64,000 nucleotides of DNA from Morchella semilibera (lineage: Eukaryota; Ascomycota; Pezizomycetes; Pezizales; Morchellaceae). The notes beneath the pieces were generated by a model. That model did not search any database. It was not told where the DNA came from and worked only from the letters and a program-made list of their open reading frames with translations. Made by a program: the position numbers and the translations under genes. Position 1 is the stretch's first letter. Every line of letters starts with the position of its first letter. Location: positions 2,002,731 to 2,066,730 of the forward strand of contig WBVU01000005.1 of the NCBI GenBank assembly GCA_009192285.1. Direction: 5' to 3'. Shown here one piece after another: positions 37,012-49,722 of the stretch.

Positions 37012-37599
37012 TGGGAATGTGTAGTCTCCTTCCCGTCCTATGCAATGGTGAGATGTTTCGCTTAGGCTTGCTGGAGAAAGGCTATGTTGTAAAATCTAGC
37101 CCCCCTCCCCTTGAAGAGGGAATGGTGCTCGTCATTGTTTTTATTCCCCTATCACCTATTTGAGCGTCCGTCCAGCCCAGCCACTGCGAGCCGCCGCCGA
37201 CTGCGCCTCGGAGGATGTAAAGGAAAGGTTTCTGCTGCTGAGCTGATGCTGCGTCCAGGGGGGGGGAGGGATCAAATTTCCATGGACATGGGTCTGCCAT
37301 GAATACTGATCATATAATAGGTTGCACTGGTTATTAGAGAGAGCAGCAACAGTAGCTCAGAGGGGGTATCAGATACAGGCGCAACTAACTGGATGTCATA
37401 GATTCAACAGTTCATTTGATAAAATCAATCACTGCCCCAAACAGGCACTCTCTCTTCTCTCAGCTGTGTTCTAGCTAGAAGTCTGCGTGTGGACCAATGG
37501 AATTGCCCTGCAGTGCTATTCCCGGTGATTTGAGCCCGTCTGCAATTCCACTCTCTCACCTTTTTTTTCTTTTCTTTTCATATGCACCATTAAGTACAA

Positions 37600-37670
37600 T
37601 TCCTTTTTATTCCTTTTTATTCCTTTTATTCCTTTTATCCCTTTTATCCCCTTTGTTCCTTTTACTATTT
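37600..37670. repeat. Pyrimidine-rich minisatellite (CCTTTTATT-like units)
   Basis: Five to seven imperfect copies of a roughly 9-11 bp unit, TTCCTTTTTAT to TTCCTTTTAT, degrading into CCCTTTTAT and TTTGTTCC variants. Confidence 0.8.
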
Positions 37671-39530
37671 CTTTTTTCTTTTTTTGCTATCAAGACTTTC
37701 TTGTAGTTGGGATGCCGGCGTTGTTTCGTTTAATTCCCCATGCACTTGCTGTGTTTCAGACGGCGTGTGTATATGTAAGTTGCCTTTTCCCACTCGTACG
37801 GGTTATCATACTACCGAGATTCCCTAATCGATGATAATGCCCCCCCCCCCCTCCTCTTGGATAAGTTGTTGTATGTTTACTGTATGTAAGCAAGCAAGGG
37901 ATCGACAGTGACCAATACGTAAAACCGCATACTAGCCCTGGCCTGCCTGCACTGCAGTTCTGGCTGGCTAAGTACTGCGATTTTCCCAGCACATGTGGGT
38001 TAGGTCAAATCTACTACTGGTAAACTGTACTTATGTATCCACCTTCTAACTATTATTGACCCTCCCCTCCTCCCCTCCCCCCCTTCCCCTCCCTTCTCCA
38101 CAAACCCCTTCTAAGTATAACACAAGCACTTTCATTAATCATTAGTAACCATCAACCTGCTGAAAATCTATCCATCTTATCCCGCTCCCTGTAGGGGCAA
38201 GATCATGTCTTTTTATTTTTTTTTTATTTTTTTTATTTTTTGTGGTCAAGATAAATTGAGAGGGCCGAACGTAATCGAACATTCCATCCTTCCCAGATTG
38301 CCGATCTTCGGCTGCTGCTGGTGCGACATTTAAAGCTAGGAGATCGACTGGCTGGATACGTATGATTATCGATTCCAAACACTTTTGAGTAACCTCGAGG
38401 GCTTTGCTGCAGAAGGGAAGCGGGCTCTCTTAGCGGAGATCACAGGTGTGGTGTAGAATCAGGGACCCGGGAAATAGTAGCTGAGGGGAGAAAGGAGGGT
38501 ATGTAGGTAGAAGGACGACAGAGCTGGCCGTGGGTGAGTGAGGGGAGCGTGCCTGTAATGTAGTTATATGCCCGATGAAACAACCTCTCGCTAGCACGAC
38601 TACCACCCATTCATTTTAGGGAATAAATGAGCAATTTATGGGTTGCGTTCTTTTCCGGAGAAATACAAGAGAAAGGGGACAGCTCATTAGAATACAGGGA
38701 AAGGAAACGCAACAAAATAGCAACAGAAGAAAAAATCAATGCGAAATATAATTCAGGCGGAATACCCATACACCCCCGTAATAATAAAATAGAAAAAAAA
38801 ATAGGAGGGAAAAAAACATTTAATACCCCTCTCTCCAGCGTTACTCTGTTACCCGTTCCATTCAAAGGTGCCTGACTTGATACATCAGATGAAAGCTGGC
38901 TTTTGATGCTTAACAATGATCCACACCCTTGATCGAGCGCGATAGTAGCCCTAACCCCTTCCTAATACCTTCTTCCAGCAGTAGCCAGAACGTTTTTTGA
39001 GCCAAAGAGAAAGAAAGAAAGATAGAAATGAAAAATGAAACAACGAAAATGAAGAGACGCCATTTTTAGAAATTTTTTTTTCGTTTGGCGAACACGCGGG
39101 TAATTCATGACCCTTCTCTTTCGCCCAGAAATCCTATCTCAACACCAAGACAATCCACCTTTAATCTGCTCCCTAGCTCAGAAAGAAGAAAAAAGCAATC
39201 TCTGAACTAGTAGTTAAACATTGGGTGGTTTATAAAGCCAGAAGGGCTTGCTTGATCAGAGAAGAGAAACCGTATACAAAAGAAAACGAGAGAAAAAAAG
39301 GTAGTCGTCACCACACACCCAGGAACCATCCCAACCATGCAAACGCAGCCTTGCATCCCATACCCCTTTGCCCACAGCAGCCATTTAACGGAAAATAAGA
39401 TGCCACCCAATTTCCAATGTGCCGTATCGTATCGTAAACCACCCTTTGTGCTGTCGCATCTGGCGTTGTCATGCCTTTTTGAAGAAGAAAAAATTGAACG
39501 AATGGAAATATGTGTTGGGAATATGCCCTC

Positions 39531-41091
39531 TCAATCCAGTTTTGCCATCATCTCATCCCTAGTCATTGGAACAAAGTTGTCGATATCTAGGCCACGTGCT
39601 AGTAATGCCGGGCGAGCATGACGCGGTACCAGCCGCTCGTTAAGCTCAGGCGAAATAGAGAGCTCTGTAAAGTTATCAGCATCACAAACTTGCCGGTGAG
39701 CGAGAGATGGGTAAAACGTACCGTGCCTAGTAAAGTCGAATAGACGAGGCAGATCCCTGACGCCACCACTGCCGCGTGAATCAGGCAGTTTCGTTGAGGG
39801 ATCACGCAAGTCATCGAAGAATGGGTGGCACATAGCCTCGATCGCTGAGAGACGCTGTGTTGGTGTGTACTCTAGGAGTCGTGAAATGAGCTCAATGGCT
39901 TCATTTGAAGCTTTGCGGAACACCTGGGACGTCGTGAGACCATTGCCTCTAATATCAAAATTTAAGAGGGGCGGTTATATATACCTTGGAGAAAGGGTGG
40001 GGTTTGATCTGAGGAAATTTATGCTCCATGTAGTTCGGGTTCATGGTCCTGATCTGCTCCCGTGTGGGGGTTCCGAGGACTTTAATGATCTCGACTAGCT
40101 GATCTATTCCTGACTCTCCAGGGAAGAGCGGCTGTCCCAGCATCAGTTCCGCCATCACACAACCCGTGGACCAAACGTCTAAACCTTAAGTTAGCGGCGT
40201 TCCACAAACCAGTGCAAAGTGGTTATTCGTACCGATTTTGGGAGTATAGTTCGTAGCACCGAATATCAACTCAGGAGCACGATAATACCGCGAGCAAATG
40301 TACGAGACATTGGGCTCGTTCTCGACCAAGATCTTCGCACTACCGAAGTCGCACAACTTCAAAACACCTGATGCAGGGTCGAGGAGGAGATTCTGGGGCT
40401 TGATGTCCCGGTGGCAGATCCCCTGCGAGTGAATGTATGCAAGGGATCGGAAAAGCTGGTAGATGTAGAGCTTGACTTCTAATATGGGCATAGTAGTCTT
40501 CATCTTGTTGAAGTATCTTGAGGCCCTGTAGACTGTCTCTGGAACAAACTCTAAGACAAGGTTGAGGTAGACCTCGTCTTTCTACAAAACAGTTAGCTAC
40601 CATCAGGATCTATTACAGAAGGGGGTTATGAGAGCACTCGCACTTACCCGCTCGCCATTCGAATAGTAGAAGGCTTTGAGCTCAACAATATTAGGGTGCC
40701 GCACGATCCTCATAATCTGCAACTCACGGTTCTAGAATGCCGGGTGTGTTAGAGGGAATAGAATTCATGTCTTCATTTATGGGGGGTACCAACCTTGAAC
40801 CGTTTATCCTGCAATACACGCTTGATTGCGGCATCATCTCCGTTGGGTGATAATTTTGTTTGAAATACCACCCCAAAAGAACCATTCCCTACAATCTTAC
40901 ATTGCGTATACTGCATTTCCCTTGTCTCCCCTGTCAAACCATCCTGCACTTTTTCTCGAATAACCTCTGTAAATAAAGGTTAGTAAGAAGATAATACACA
41001 TATGCTACAAAACATGTGAAAAAGAATGAGAATTGATTGACTTGCCTCCCATCCTCAAGCCAGAGAAGGCAGCGGGTCTGTTTTGGGACAT
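39531..41091 (-). CDS. GSK3: Glycogen synthase kinase 3 (GSK3/shaggy)
   Basis: Ser/Thr kinase of the CMGC group acting in cytosol and nucleus on many primed substrates. All kinase motifs are present: glycine loop [15 protein letters not shown] lysine, HRDIKPQN catalytic loop, DFGSAK, activation-loop tyrosine in [13 protein letters not shown], and the C-lobe block [18 protein letters not shown]. The C-terminus [14 protein letters not shown] is typical of fungal GSK3. Start [16 protein letters not shown] at 41091. The first intron begins with a GC donor (GCAAGT) after 41046 and ends at an ACAG before 40966, giving [16 protein letters not shown] further 57-nt intron (39665-39721, GTACGT...TTTACAG) has no stop and is a multiple of three; removing it gives the conserved [13 protein letters not shown]. 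About 390-400 aa. Confidence 0.97.
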
Positions 41092-44000
41092 TATCACAGA
41101 TACCGTTAAAAAGGAAAATTCCGGAGACGATGGTCGAAAGATATAATACTTGCAGAAACGGCCGTATTGGTTGGGAAGATTAAGGTGATGGGGGAATAGA
41201 CAAGGCTAAACAGCCGGCGAACACCAGCAAAACCACGAAGGAGATAGGAGATACGCTCAACGAAAAACCAGACAGTGATCCAACACCGAGTCGACGAGCA
41301 GCAAGTACTCCAACGACCAGCAGTTCCAACCTCAAAGCTTCACAACTGAGAACAAATCTCGAGGCCTAGCGTACGATTGAAGTAAGGGGGATGGAAGGGG
41401 ATGAAGGTGATGAGCTGTTTGGGTTAAGAACTGAGGTTGATGATTTGCACACGAACACTGGTAGTGTGAGGACTAGGTGGCGCAAGGAATGTGCTGATTG
41501 GGTTGATTGATTAGCGGGATACGTTAATAGTTGATGAGGAGGACTAAGTGAACAAGACCCTGAAAACACAGGGGAATATGTTGAATTGGGAATGATGAAT
41601 AGACAGATCAAGGAGACATACAGATAGTCAAGACAGATGATGGTGATGAAAGTTACGCAACACGTCAAAGTATCGAGATGAGCAGGCGAGGTGGCTTTAG
41701 TCGGTGGCAAGGATGACAGGGACGTAAAAGCGAAGGAGATTGTCGACAGAGGGGATGGTTATCTTGATAATGGTTGTGATGATGACCTGTTGTAATGAGT
41801 TTTGTGGTGGGGTGAAGAGGAGGGTGTTTGGCGGGGTTGACGGAAGGGGATTGGGTTGGGAAGAAAGAGAGAAGAGAAGAGAAAGGAGCAAGAGAGAGAA
41901 GGTGAGTAAGAGGTAGCGACGATAGTGATGAATTGATGATAATGGATGAAGAAGGAAAGCAGGAGGAGAAGGAGGAGAAGGAGGGGGGGGGGGGGTTGGC
42001 AGGTTGATCAGGGCTCTGCGCAGGCAAGTGCGAGAGAGGAGAAAGGCGGGCGGATTTTGGAGGAGTTTTAGTGTCGGATAGAGTTTGGACTTCTTGAGCG
42101 CCGGATGTGGTTGTGATGTATTGGTGGGCAGTAGGGAGGGGTCAACAACGTTGCTTGCTTGCTTCTTGTTGCGGATAGTGGGGACCTGGACTCGACTGCA
42201 AGGGTTTTTTTTTTTTTTTTTAACTGAGGAAAGCTTCCGAAAGAGGTACGTATCGTGCGTCGGATCTCGAATCTCACGAAAGTTGAAAATAACTACAAAC
42301 ACAGAGCTGCTGCTTACCAGGGCGAGTTCAAAGTGCAGGAGAATAGGCAAAGAAAGGGAACCATGGAAATTAGAAAATTGGAAAAGAAAGAAGAGCGCCA
42401 GGAGGCAAATTTGGGCTGTCTGATAATGGGCTGGGCGGTGGTGACCCAGATGATCCGCTGTTCAGAATCAATCAAGCAACTAAGTAAAGAAAATCCAAAA
42501 CAGGCGAAATAAAATAAATAAATAAGATAAGCAAGAAGTTGAGCTACCCGGGCAAGACAAAAAAAGCCTAGGATATCTATTGAAAGATTGCTACCTTACT
42601 GATACAAGCATCAGCTTGCTTTAAATCCATATGCGTCGAGAGATCTCACGACGACTCGAGAAAGCCAGAGTCTGCATCGTACACAAGACGAGATCACACA
42701 GCCCAAACAGGCTCAAACGTTCCTCGCAACCAATCATGAGAGATGCAGGCCTACGACCAGTCGGCACCGGTAGGAAGCTGGGAAATTTCTTCAAATGGAC
42801 CGTCATTTTCAAATAATCTTCTGACGCTGTTTTGGGGGGGGGGGCACGGTCCACGGAGACAAAGTTGGATGTGCATTCATGGAGTGTCACGCGCCCGTTT
42901 TAGCGTACCATCCATCAAGATTCTATCTTGAATCGAACAACGCCTTCACCCTCCTCTTTTAGAGTAGAATACATTATTTACCTTACACCTACTACACCCA
43001 GCCTTAATGCGTCACTAAATCACAAGGTTTTATGATATTTACGGCCATAAGGGCAGACATAGAAGAGGAGCTTCTGTTCCTCTCTCGACGGACATTTAAG
43101 AGCTGGATGGCACTAGAGCAGAGCAAGAGCTGTAAGCAGTATTGAACGTCTCAAAACCACTCTCTTCGGATTCCTAATCTACCCTGCGACATGAAAAATA
43201 GATACACACATTTCATTGCCTGCACCAGCCCGTCTCTGAACTGCAAAACAATTATCCCTATCCTTGAAAGGGATTTGCATAGAATCTTACTTCTCGACTT
43301 CACACACGCTTGTCTGTCTGTCTATCTACCTGCCTGTCTTTCCGCGCGCGGATTTCCAACGGTTCGTTCGTAGCACGGTTATCGTCCTCCGCGAGTGGGT
43401 TCCGGGGAAGGAAATCAAAAAAGCATAACAAGATTATTTGCTAACTTTTTTTTTTTTTTTCCTGACCCTCTCTCCCCGTCGTCGGTATGTCGATCCACCA
43501 TACATCAATTGAGTCGTCCCAGAACCATGATGCCACAGACATCGAAATCTCGTTCCCGGCCGTGTGGCTGGACTGTCCCTACGTACCGGGTCCCCTCCCT
43601 CGTGCACTCTGTCTCTGTCTGGTGTCCGCCTGTCAAGTCAGCTTCTTTGAACGCTTGGCCGTTTTCAGGGGTCTTTGATGTCTGAGCATGACGACACACA
43701 GGTCCATAGAGCGACGGGGATTAAACTAACGCCAGACCCCGCACGGGACCAACCAGGACCACGCTAGCTTTATTCCAACCGCGCGAGAAAGCGCAAAAGT
43801 CGTCACGCTGCCCCCCTCCAACCTATGTACTGACTCCGAGTGGCAGGAGCGGCAATCAAGATAGTCCCTTTTTTTTTTTTTTTTTTTTCCCTCCTCCCTC
43901 TTTTATGAAAACGGATACTTATTTTGAAAGCGCGAGAGAAGTTTCGAATCCCGTCTGAATAAGTTAATGTTAGAACCTAGCACTACAGTAACAGTCTCTC

Positions 44001-46879
44001 AAATGCATGTCGACCTATCTTTACCCTACTACATCTAACTCTGCATACCTCATGTACTTACCATCACCAAATGTCAAGTCATATGCCCACATACAGGCGT
44101 GGTGCGAGCGTTCAAATGCGTCTCACTCAAGGTAGTAGAACCCTGAAGGTGTAACTTTGATAAAAGACCATGCGATATAAGATAGATCAAAACTGATGAC
44201 TGGTTGTATCTTATGTCTTGATTTACTTTACTATCCACTATTCCCTTTCCCCCTTAGGCTTCAACGGTAGCCGAGAGATGCTTCTTAAATGATAAATAAC
44301 AGCCAGAGCCGGCCGTGGTTCCGAGTAGGTATCATTCCTGTATGGGCCAATCAAGGGCGTTCCCCTGCACGAGTTCATCTCATATCGTCCACACACACAC
44401 ACACAGTCCTCTCCCGGTTATTGCTTGGTTGCGTTTGAGTTGCGTGCCCTTGATCGTCGTCAACCAACCAAGCTCCACCCGCCAACTGGTGCCTGTAATT
44501 CCAGCTGCACGTCAACCCAATACATAGCTGAGAGGGAACCTCGACTAGCACAAGTGATGTCTCATAAGCTATGTTATAGGTAGGTAGTTCCACATGAAAT
44601 AAAGGTTTCTTTGATTTCGCCCGTCAGCCAGTCCGTTTGTTTACAAACGTATGATGTTATTTACAGATCCCCGCTGCCAAAAGACAAAAGAGATCTTGCG
44701 TGCACCATCATTGGTACCCCGAGATTCTCCAAACCGTTCCGCCCAGAGTACACAGCATATCTGCACGAATGAGCGAACAAGAGGTGGAAAAGACAAAAAG
44801 TGAAAAGGAAAAAGGAATAAGGGAAAAAGGAAACATTTACTTATCGGAACGACGTACCTTGATCCCAGAAAAAGCTCAACAACCAACACCACCACCTCAT
44901 CAGTGCAGCGGCGATCAACCACTGTCGCTTAACTGATAAACTCGTAGGACCCTTCACCTCGCTAATCGCGGTTCCTTCCCGAAGGCGCGCAATTTAAAGT
45001 GGACGTACCACGCACGTACGTTTGGGCCGAACTGAGAAGTACAAGAAAGAAAAGAAAAACCAGGGCACGACCTCTCTGCTTTTGTTTTTCCCCCGTGAGC
45101 CACATGATTGCTTTTTTTTCCCTTCTTTCACGCCTGCCAAGTCATGTAGGGCAGACGAAGGGGAGAGAGAGGGAGAGGAGTGGGAGAGGAAGAGAGGAGA
45201 GAGAGAGAGAGGGCAAATATGGCGACAACGTATCATACCGTTCGTTCCCTACACTGCTGTTACTTCTTGCTGCTACTACTTCCTACTTGCTGTTTCTTTA
45301 CAGCACCACATGCTTTCTCTCTATTACATATGTACAAAAACCCACTGACCGCCCACCATGACCGGTCGTCCGACAACAGTAAAAAAAGGAGCTAATCTAC
45401 CGATCTGGCCCGACCCTCTACCTACTTCCTACTTACTTATCTATGTCTACTGTACCTATCTATCTGCCCAGCAGTAGCAAAAGAAACAGGAAGAAACATA
45501 CCCCACCGACCCGACCGACGAAGACGCACACAGTGACAAACGCATACCGCAATGAAATCTCGCAGGACGGACATAGGGTATGCGCCGCGCAGCCAACTGT
45601 CTCTGAAAAATGAAAAAGGCGCCCATAAAAACTCAGCAGACCCTCCCTCACCCCCAAGCAGAAGGACGAAGCAAGGGGGGGGGGTGTGGACAGGCACCAC
45701 ACACCTGCGTGAAAAGAAAGGGAAAGAAAGAAAAGGGAGAATTAGAATGGGGAAAAAGGAAGAGGGATAGCGATACGTATATGTGTATGCAAAGGAAGGA
45801 CGGACGGACCCTCTTCTCTATCCTAGCGGTACATAGGCTCTCCGTTGTGGGTAGAATAAAAAAAAAAATCAAACGAAGAAAGAAACCCCACATGTGTAGG
45901 TTGGTGGTCGTTCGTCAGTAGGCAAGGATTGCATAATAACTGTGTCCTGCATGAACCGCCTCTTCTTGCCAATGGTAATTTTCCCGGCTGCAGATTGCGA
46001 AGGGTGATCAGACTGATCACCTGCCCACCTGTCTCGCCGGGGCTCCAAAGAAATAAACCCAAGGGGCTGCAATCGCTGCCGCTCCATCTTGATCCCGTAA
46101 CAAGCCCCATTTGTACATGATGCAAGGCCATCGGAATATCCTCCCTGAACTGTGCCAACCAAACAAGCGAAAGCTAAAGGAAAAAGAAACGAGAAACGCA
46201 AAATATAGGATCAATGCTGCCGTGCTAAGGTTTGCCCTAATATCGCACCTTCAATTATCTTTCGGTGCCGACAGAACGACAGAATCTTACTGCTAAATGG
46301 GAAAAAAAAGAAGGAAAAAAAAGGAAAAAGGAAAATGCAGTAAATTCTTTGGATCGGCATGTTTAGATCTTACGTGACCTGTTCCACTGGATCAGAGGCC
46401 ATTTCATTTTTTTTGATTTTACCAACAGACTTCCTCACCAATACAGGACATAACACCGATTTCTTTTACCACAGGGAGACACGAAGGAAAACATATAATC
46501 GTATATATACATGCACACAGTCGTCCCTTTGCTGCGCCAAAACTCACGCCGCACACACGTACATAGACACAGCTTGAAAGAAAGAAAAGGTTGAGCGCGA
46601 CCTTGTGAAGTGCTTTTTGCGCACGTGCTGGCCCACAAACTGAAATTTCCGCATCTATGACGTGCAAAATTCTACCATGAACATTGAAAAGAGAGATATA
46701 AATAAGCGCAAGAGGTTTAGGGCGTAAAATGGTACAGAAAAAAAAATGGATGTATATCGGGTCCAAAGTTTGACTTGGTCGTCCAATTCTTTTTTGACTA
46801 TACGCCCAGAAAAATCCATTATTAGGAAGCTAGAAGTAACAATGCGGGGGTGTCGTGACTTTCTCGATATTGAAAATGA
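41092..46879. other. Gene-free interval between GSK3 and TOM40
   Basis: About 5.8 kb. The part next to GSK3 (to about 42350) is a GA/TC-rich leader or promoter with poly-G (41982) and poly-T (42209). The rest has T-runs (43447, 43869), CA repeats (44393) and GA repeats (45170-45210). A frame at 45869-46201 (minus) begins with a signal-peptide-like stretch but has no ATG; see findings. No gene can be supported. Confidence 0.5.
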
Positions 46880-48707
46880 CTAAAAGGGTACTGAGGGAGT
46901 CGAAGGCCCGGCACCGGCTGCGGCTGCCTGTTCCTGCAATTCCTGCAAACCCTCGGAAGCAGCCTCAATGGACACTGAGAATCCAAGTTTCGCCTGGTTC
47001 TGCAGGGGTTCAAAACCAAGTTAGCTTCCGTACCCACCGTCATGGTAACTGGTCCAAGCGTCTTCCTACAAAATCACTTGACCTTCAAAACGAAGACCTG
47101 GTGGAGGAAGGCTGAGAGACCCTGCGGTGTGCTAAACCACAACATAGAAATAAATGGGAGTGGCCGCCTGTGATAAAGAGGGTGGCTTAAAGGTGCGACG
47201 CGAAAGGAAACTCGAGACAAAAGGTAGATTGCGTATTCCCGGTGGACAAGTCCAAGGAAAGTTCTACATAAAGAGTTTTTGTAGGGCAAGGGCAGATGAT
47301 CTTCAACCAAAATAGAAGGGGGTAAGACATTGAGTCCCTGGTAGAATGATGACAACGTTGGACCCGATCAAGTCCAACACATGCAGGAAATCGGGACACT
47401 ATTAAGGAAGGGAAGTGGTGTGTTCATAACCCGCAAGGGTAAAATGGGTATGATGGCTGTAATTCAGAAAGCAAAGAAATCTTCACACATACCTTAAAGT
47501 GATCCACATCACCCACGAAAGTCAATGATACTGTAGGTGCGATTCTCTTTTCAAGCATGCAACAGAGCCTCCCGGAAGTATCAACCTGCGCCCTAAATGT
47601 CGACATCCGGAACTCATATTTGGCACCGACAGTTGTAATTCCTTCCTTCTTCATCCCGCCGCCCATCATTCCACCTCCACTTCGAGCCATTCCTCCCGCA
47701 ACAGTAAGTTGGCAGTCCACGCCAGCTTCGACCCGCTCAGCAATTCTGCGCCAGTATGTGGCCTGAAGCGCTCCCTGTGCTTGCAATTGTGCAGAAGCAA
47801 CCCAGTCTTTAGTGGCATAGCGTGCAACATATGAAAGGGCGGTTTCAGGGCCTACTGAGGCGGCTTGGCGCTGCCAGACCGACTCAAGACCAAGTGAAAG
47901 ATTTGGCGTGACAGATTGGAGGTAAGAACCGATGAAGATTCCAGTAAGGGTTCCTTCGAGAATGGAAGGGTTGAAAGACTTGATGCCCGCAGAAAAGTCG
48001 GCACCGGTGTACTCCGTGTCCATAGTAAAGACAGATTGGCTAGCCATTGCCGGTGGAGCAAGCTGTACGTTAATTTTAGAAACGAGAGCTGGAGTCCAAC
48101 GGTAATTGGCACGTCCAGAGAGTTGGCCCTCATTGTCAATGTTGGCCTGGAGAAAAGTCTGGTTTGGGGGTATTCTATCAGTAAAAGATCCTTGTAACAC
48201 GAAAACATTTCAAAAGATAGGCTCCTATCCACATCAAGTTCCCGATGAAGCAAAACCATAAAGAGCCCAAGCAGAGTACTCATATATCTCCCCGCCATAC
48301 TGATAGCTTTGGTACATATACTCTCCACCCCATGTCCCGAGATTGATAGTTTCCCAAAGAATTCATGGGTGATGATAGAAACGACTAACCTTACTGTTTC
48401 CAAATAGTGCAGCAAAGGTGTATGGTGGAATTCCCTGAGCGCCCATGGCAAACGCATGCGATGTCTGGAATATTGGGTCCATACTGAAACTCTTCATGAG
48501 ATCGGCACGCATGCCCGAAAAAAGAAAGTTGTTCAAGAATACATCTTTCAGAGTCTCACGTGAGATATTTTCGACAGTTCCCGGGTTCGTCAAACCGAGG
48601 GTCGCCCTTCGTTCGTGAAAATTTTCAGAGAGTGTAGAAATTGCGTGTGTAATCGGATTCTCGATCACAAATGAAGGGAGCATAGTTTTATCCATGATGA
48701 GTGACAT
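46880..48707 (-). CDS. TOM40: Mitochondrial outer-membrane translocase channel Tom40
   Basis: Beta-barrel pore of the TOM complex, through which nearly all nuclear-encoded mitochondrial proteins pass. Exon 1 (48390-48707) has the conserved N-terminal region [19 protein letters not shown] and [20 protein letters not shown]. Exon 2 (47493-48158) has [20 protein letters not shown] through the barrel strands to FVGDVDHFK. Exon 3 (46880-46999) gives [20 protein letters not shown] and a Gln/Ala-rich tail ending STPSVPF. All introns are phase 0, and the product is 367 aa, close to other fungal Tom40. The last intron is long (493 nt). A second possible start (MDKTM) lies four codons in. It is divergent from the PFK26-like gene. 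Confidence 0.95.
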
Positions 48708-49722
48708 CGCGGAGGGGTGTCTGAAGAAAAAATTGCGGGGTTGAGCGGGAAGGTGAACAGATTGGTTTCCTCAGAGAACAGCCCCCCGAGGTCGATGAAT
48801 TCCAAAGGACTGGATCGATGGAACAGATATCCAAGTAAAATTCCGTCGTAGGACACTAATGGAGGTTGATAATGAGGTGGTTGACGAAGCGAGCCGTCGA
48901 CGTAACTTTTTTTGCGACACTTGGTATTTTTTTTTTTTAGTCGTTTCCTTACTTTGTGAGTCGGTGAATTTCTCGTTTTTCCAGTGCTGCAGTTTTCGGT
49001 AGGTAGGAGAATTAATAGGCATGGGGAGGGGAACTCTTGACGTCGTTGGCTTGTCCGACAACGTTCACAAATTGGTGCAGGGAAAATTACGTAACGAGAG
49101 CCGCAGCGGGGCTACATTTTGATGTTCGGCCCGGGTGCGCGGGGAAGAGTAAAGTGAATAAAGTTATGAACTCTACGGCAGTAGCAGCCAGAGATAACCT
49201 GGGATTCGTAGCAAGCAACCCTGTGCCCAGACACCTCTAGGCAATGGGTTCACAGCTATCAAATGTAAAGAGCTATACATGCTACGTTTCCTCCTAAAAG
49301 CAATTCTGTCGATTCTTATCACAGATACTCCGTTCTGTCTTTTCTCTCGTTCGGGGCACACATTCAATACTTCCATATCCCCTACCGGATTACATAGCTC
49401 TCTCTACCTTTATCTCTTTCGAGTGCACACAGCACATACATAGTTGAAACACCTCGCTTCACCGTTGTCATCCCGTTTATCGCTATCTTTCTCATTCTCG
49501 CGACCCGCTCACCCACCTCGTGGTGGATATTGACATCTTCATTCGTCCACTGAATACAAAAAAATGGCCGCTGCAACTAAATCATATCTCTCGTACCGCC
49601 CCCATTTCCTTTTGTATCCCCCTTCTCGCTCTCTCGAGGTTCTTTCATAATGTTTTCACATCCTACCGTAGCCGTCCTTGTCTCTTTGTATCATTATTCA
49701 CCAAAGGATCCTCTCTCGAATC
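48708..49722. promoter_or_regulatory. Divergent intergenic region TOM40/PFK26
   Basis: About 1 kb between divergent start codons. A T-run (48929-48938) lies near the centre of the TOM40 side; the PFK26 side is CT-rich from 49390 to 49720. No specific site is called. Confidence 0.4.

Larger units (their letters stand above)
34008..39530. other. Gene-poor region between tRNA-iMet and GSK3
   Basis: About 5.5 kb with no confidently called gene. Notable contents are a long A-run (about 35287-35310), a possible minus-strand relic (35937-37011, listed separately), a CCTTTTTATT-type minisatellite (37600-37670) and poly-C runs (34786, 37843). The last few hundred bases are the 3' side of GSK3. Confidence 0.5.

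Noticed and set aside
37344-37415. tRNA-like motif (AGTAGCTCAGAGG... followed by AGATTCAA)
   Set aside because: Acceptor and T-stem do not pair and there is no sensible anticodon arm, so only a chance resemblance to a D-arm.
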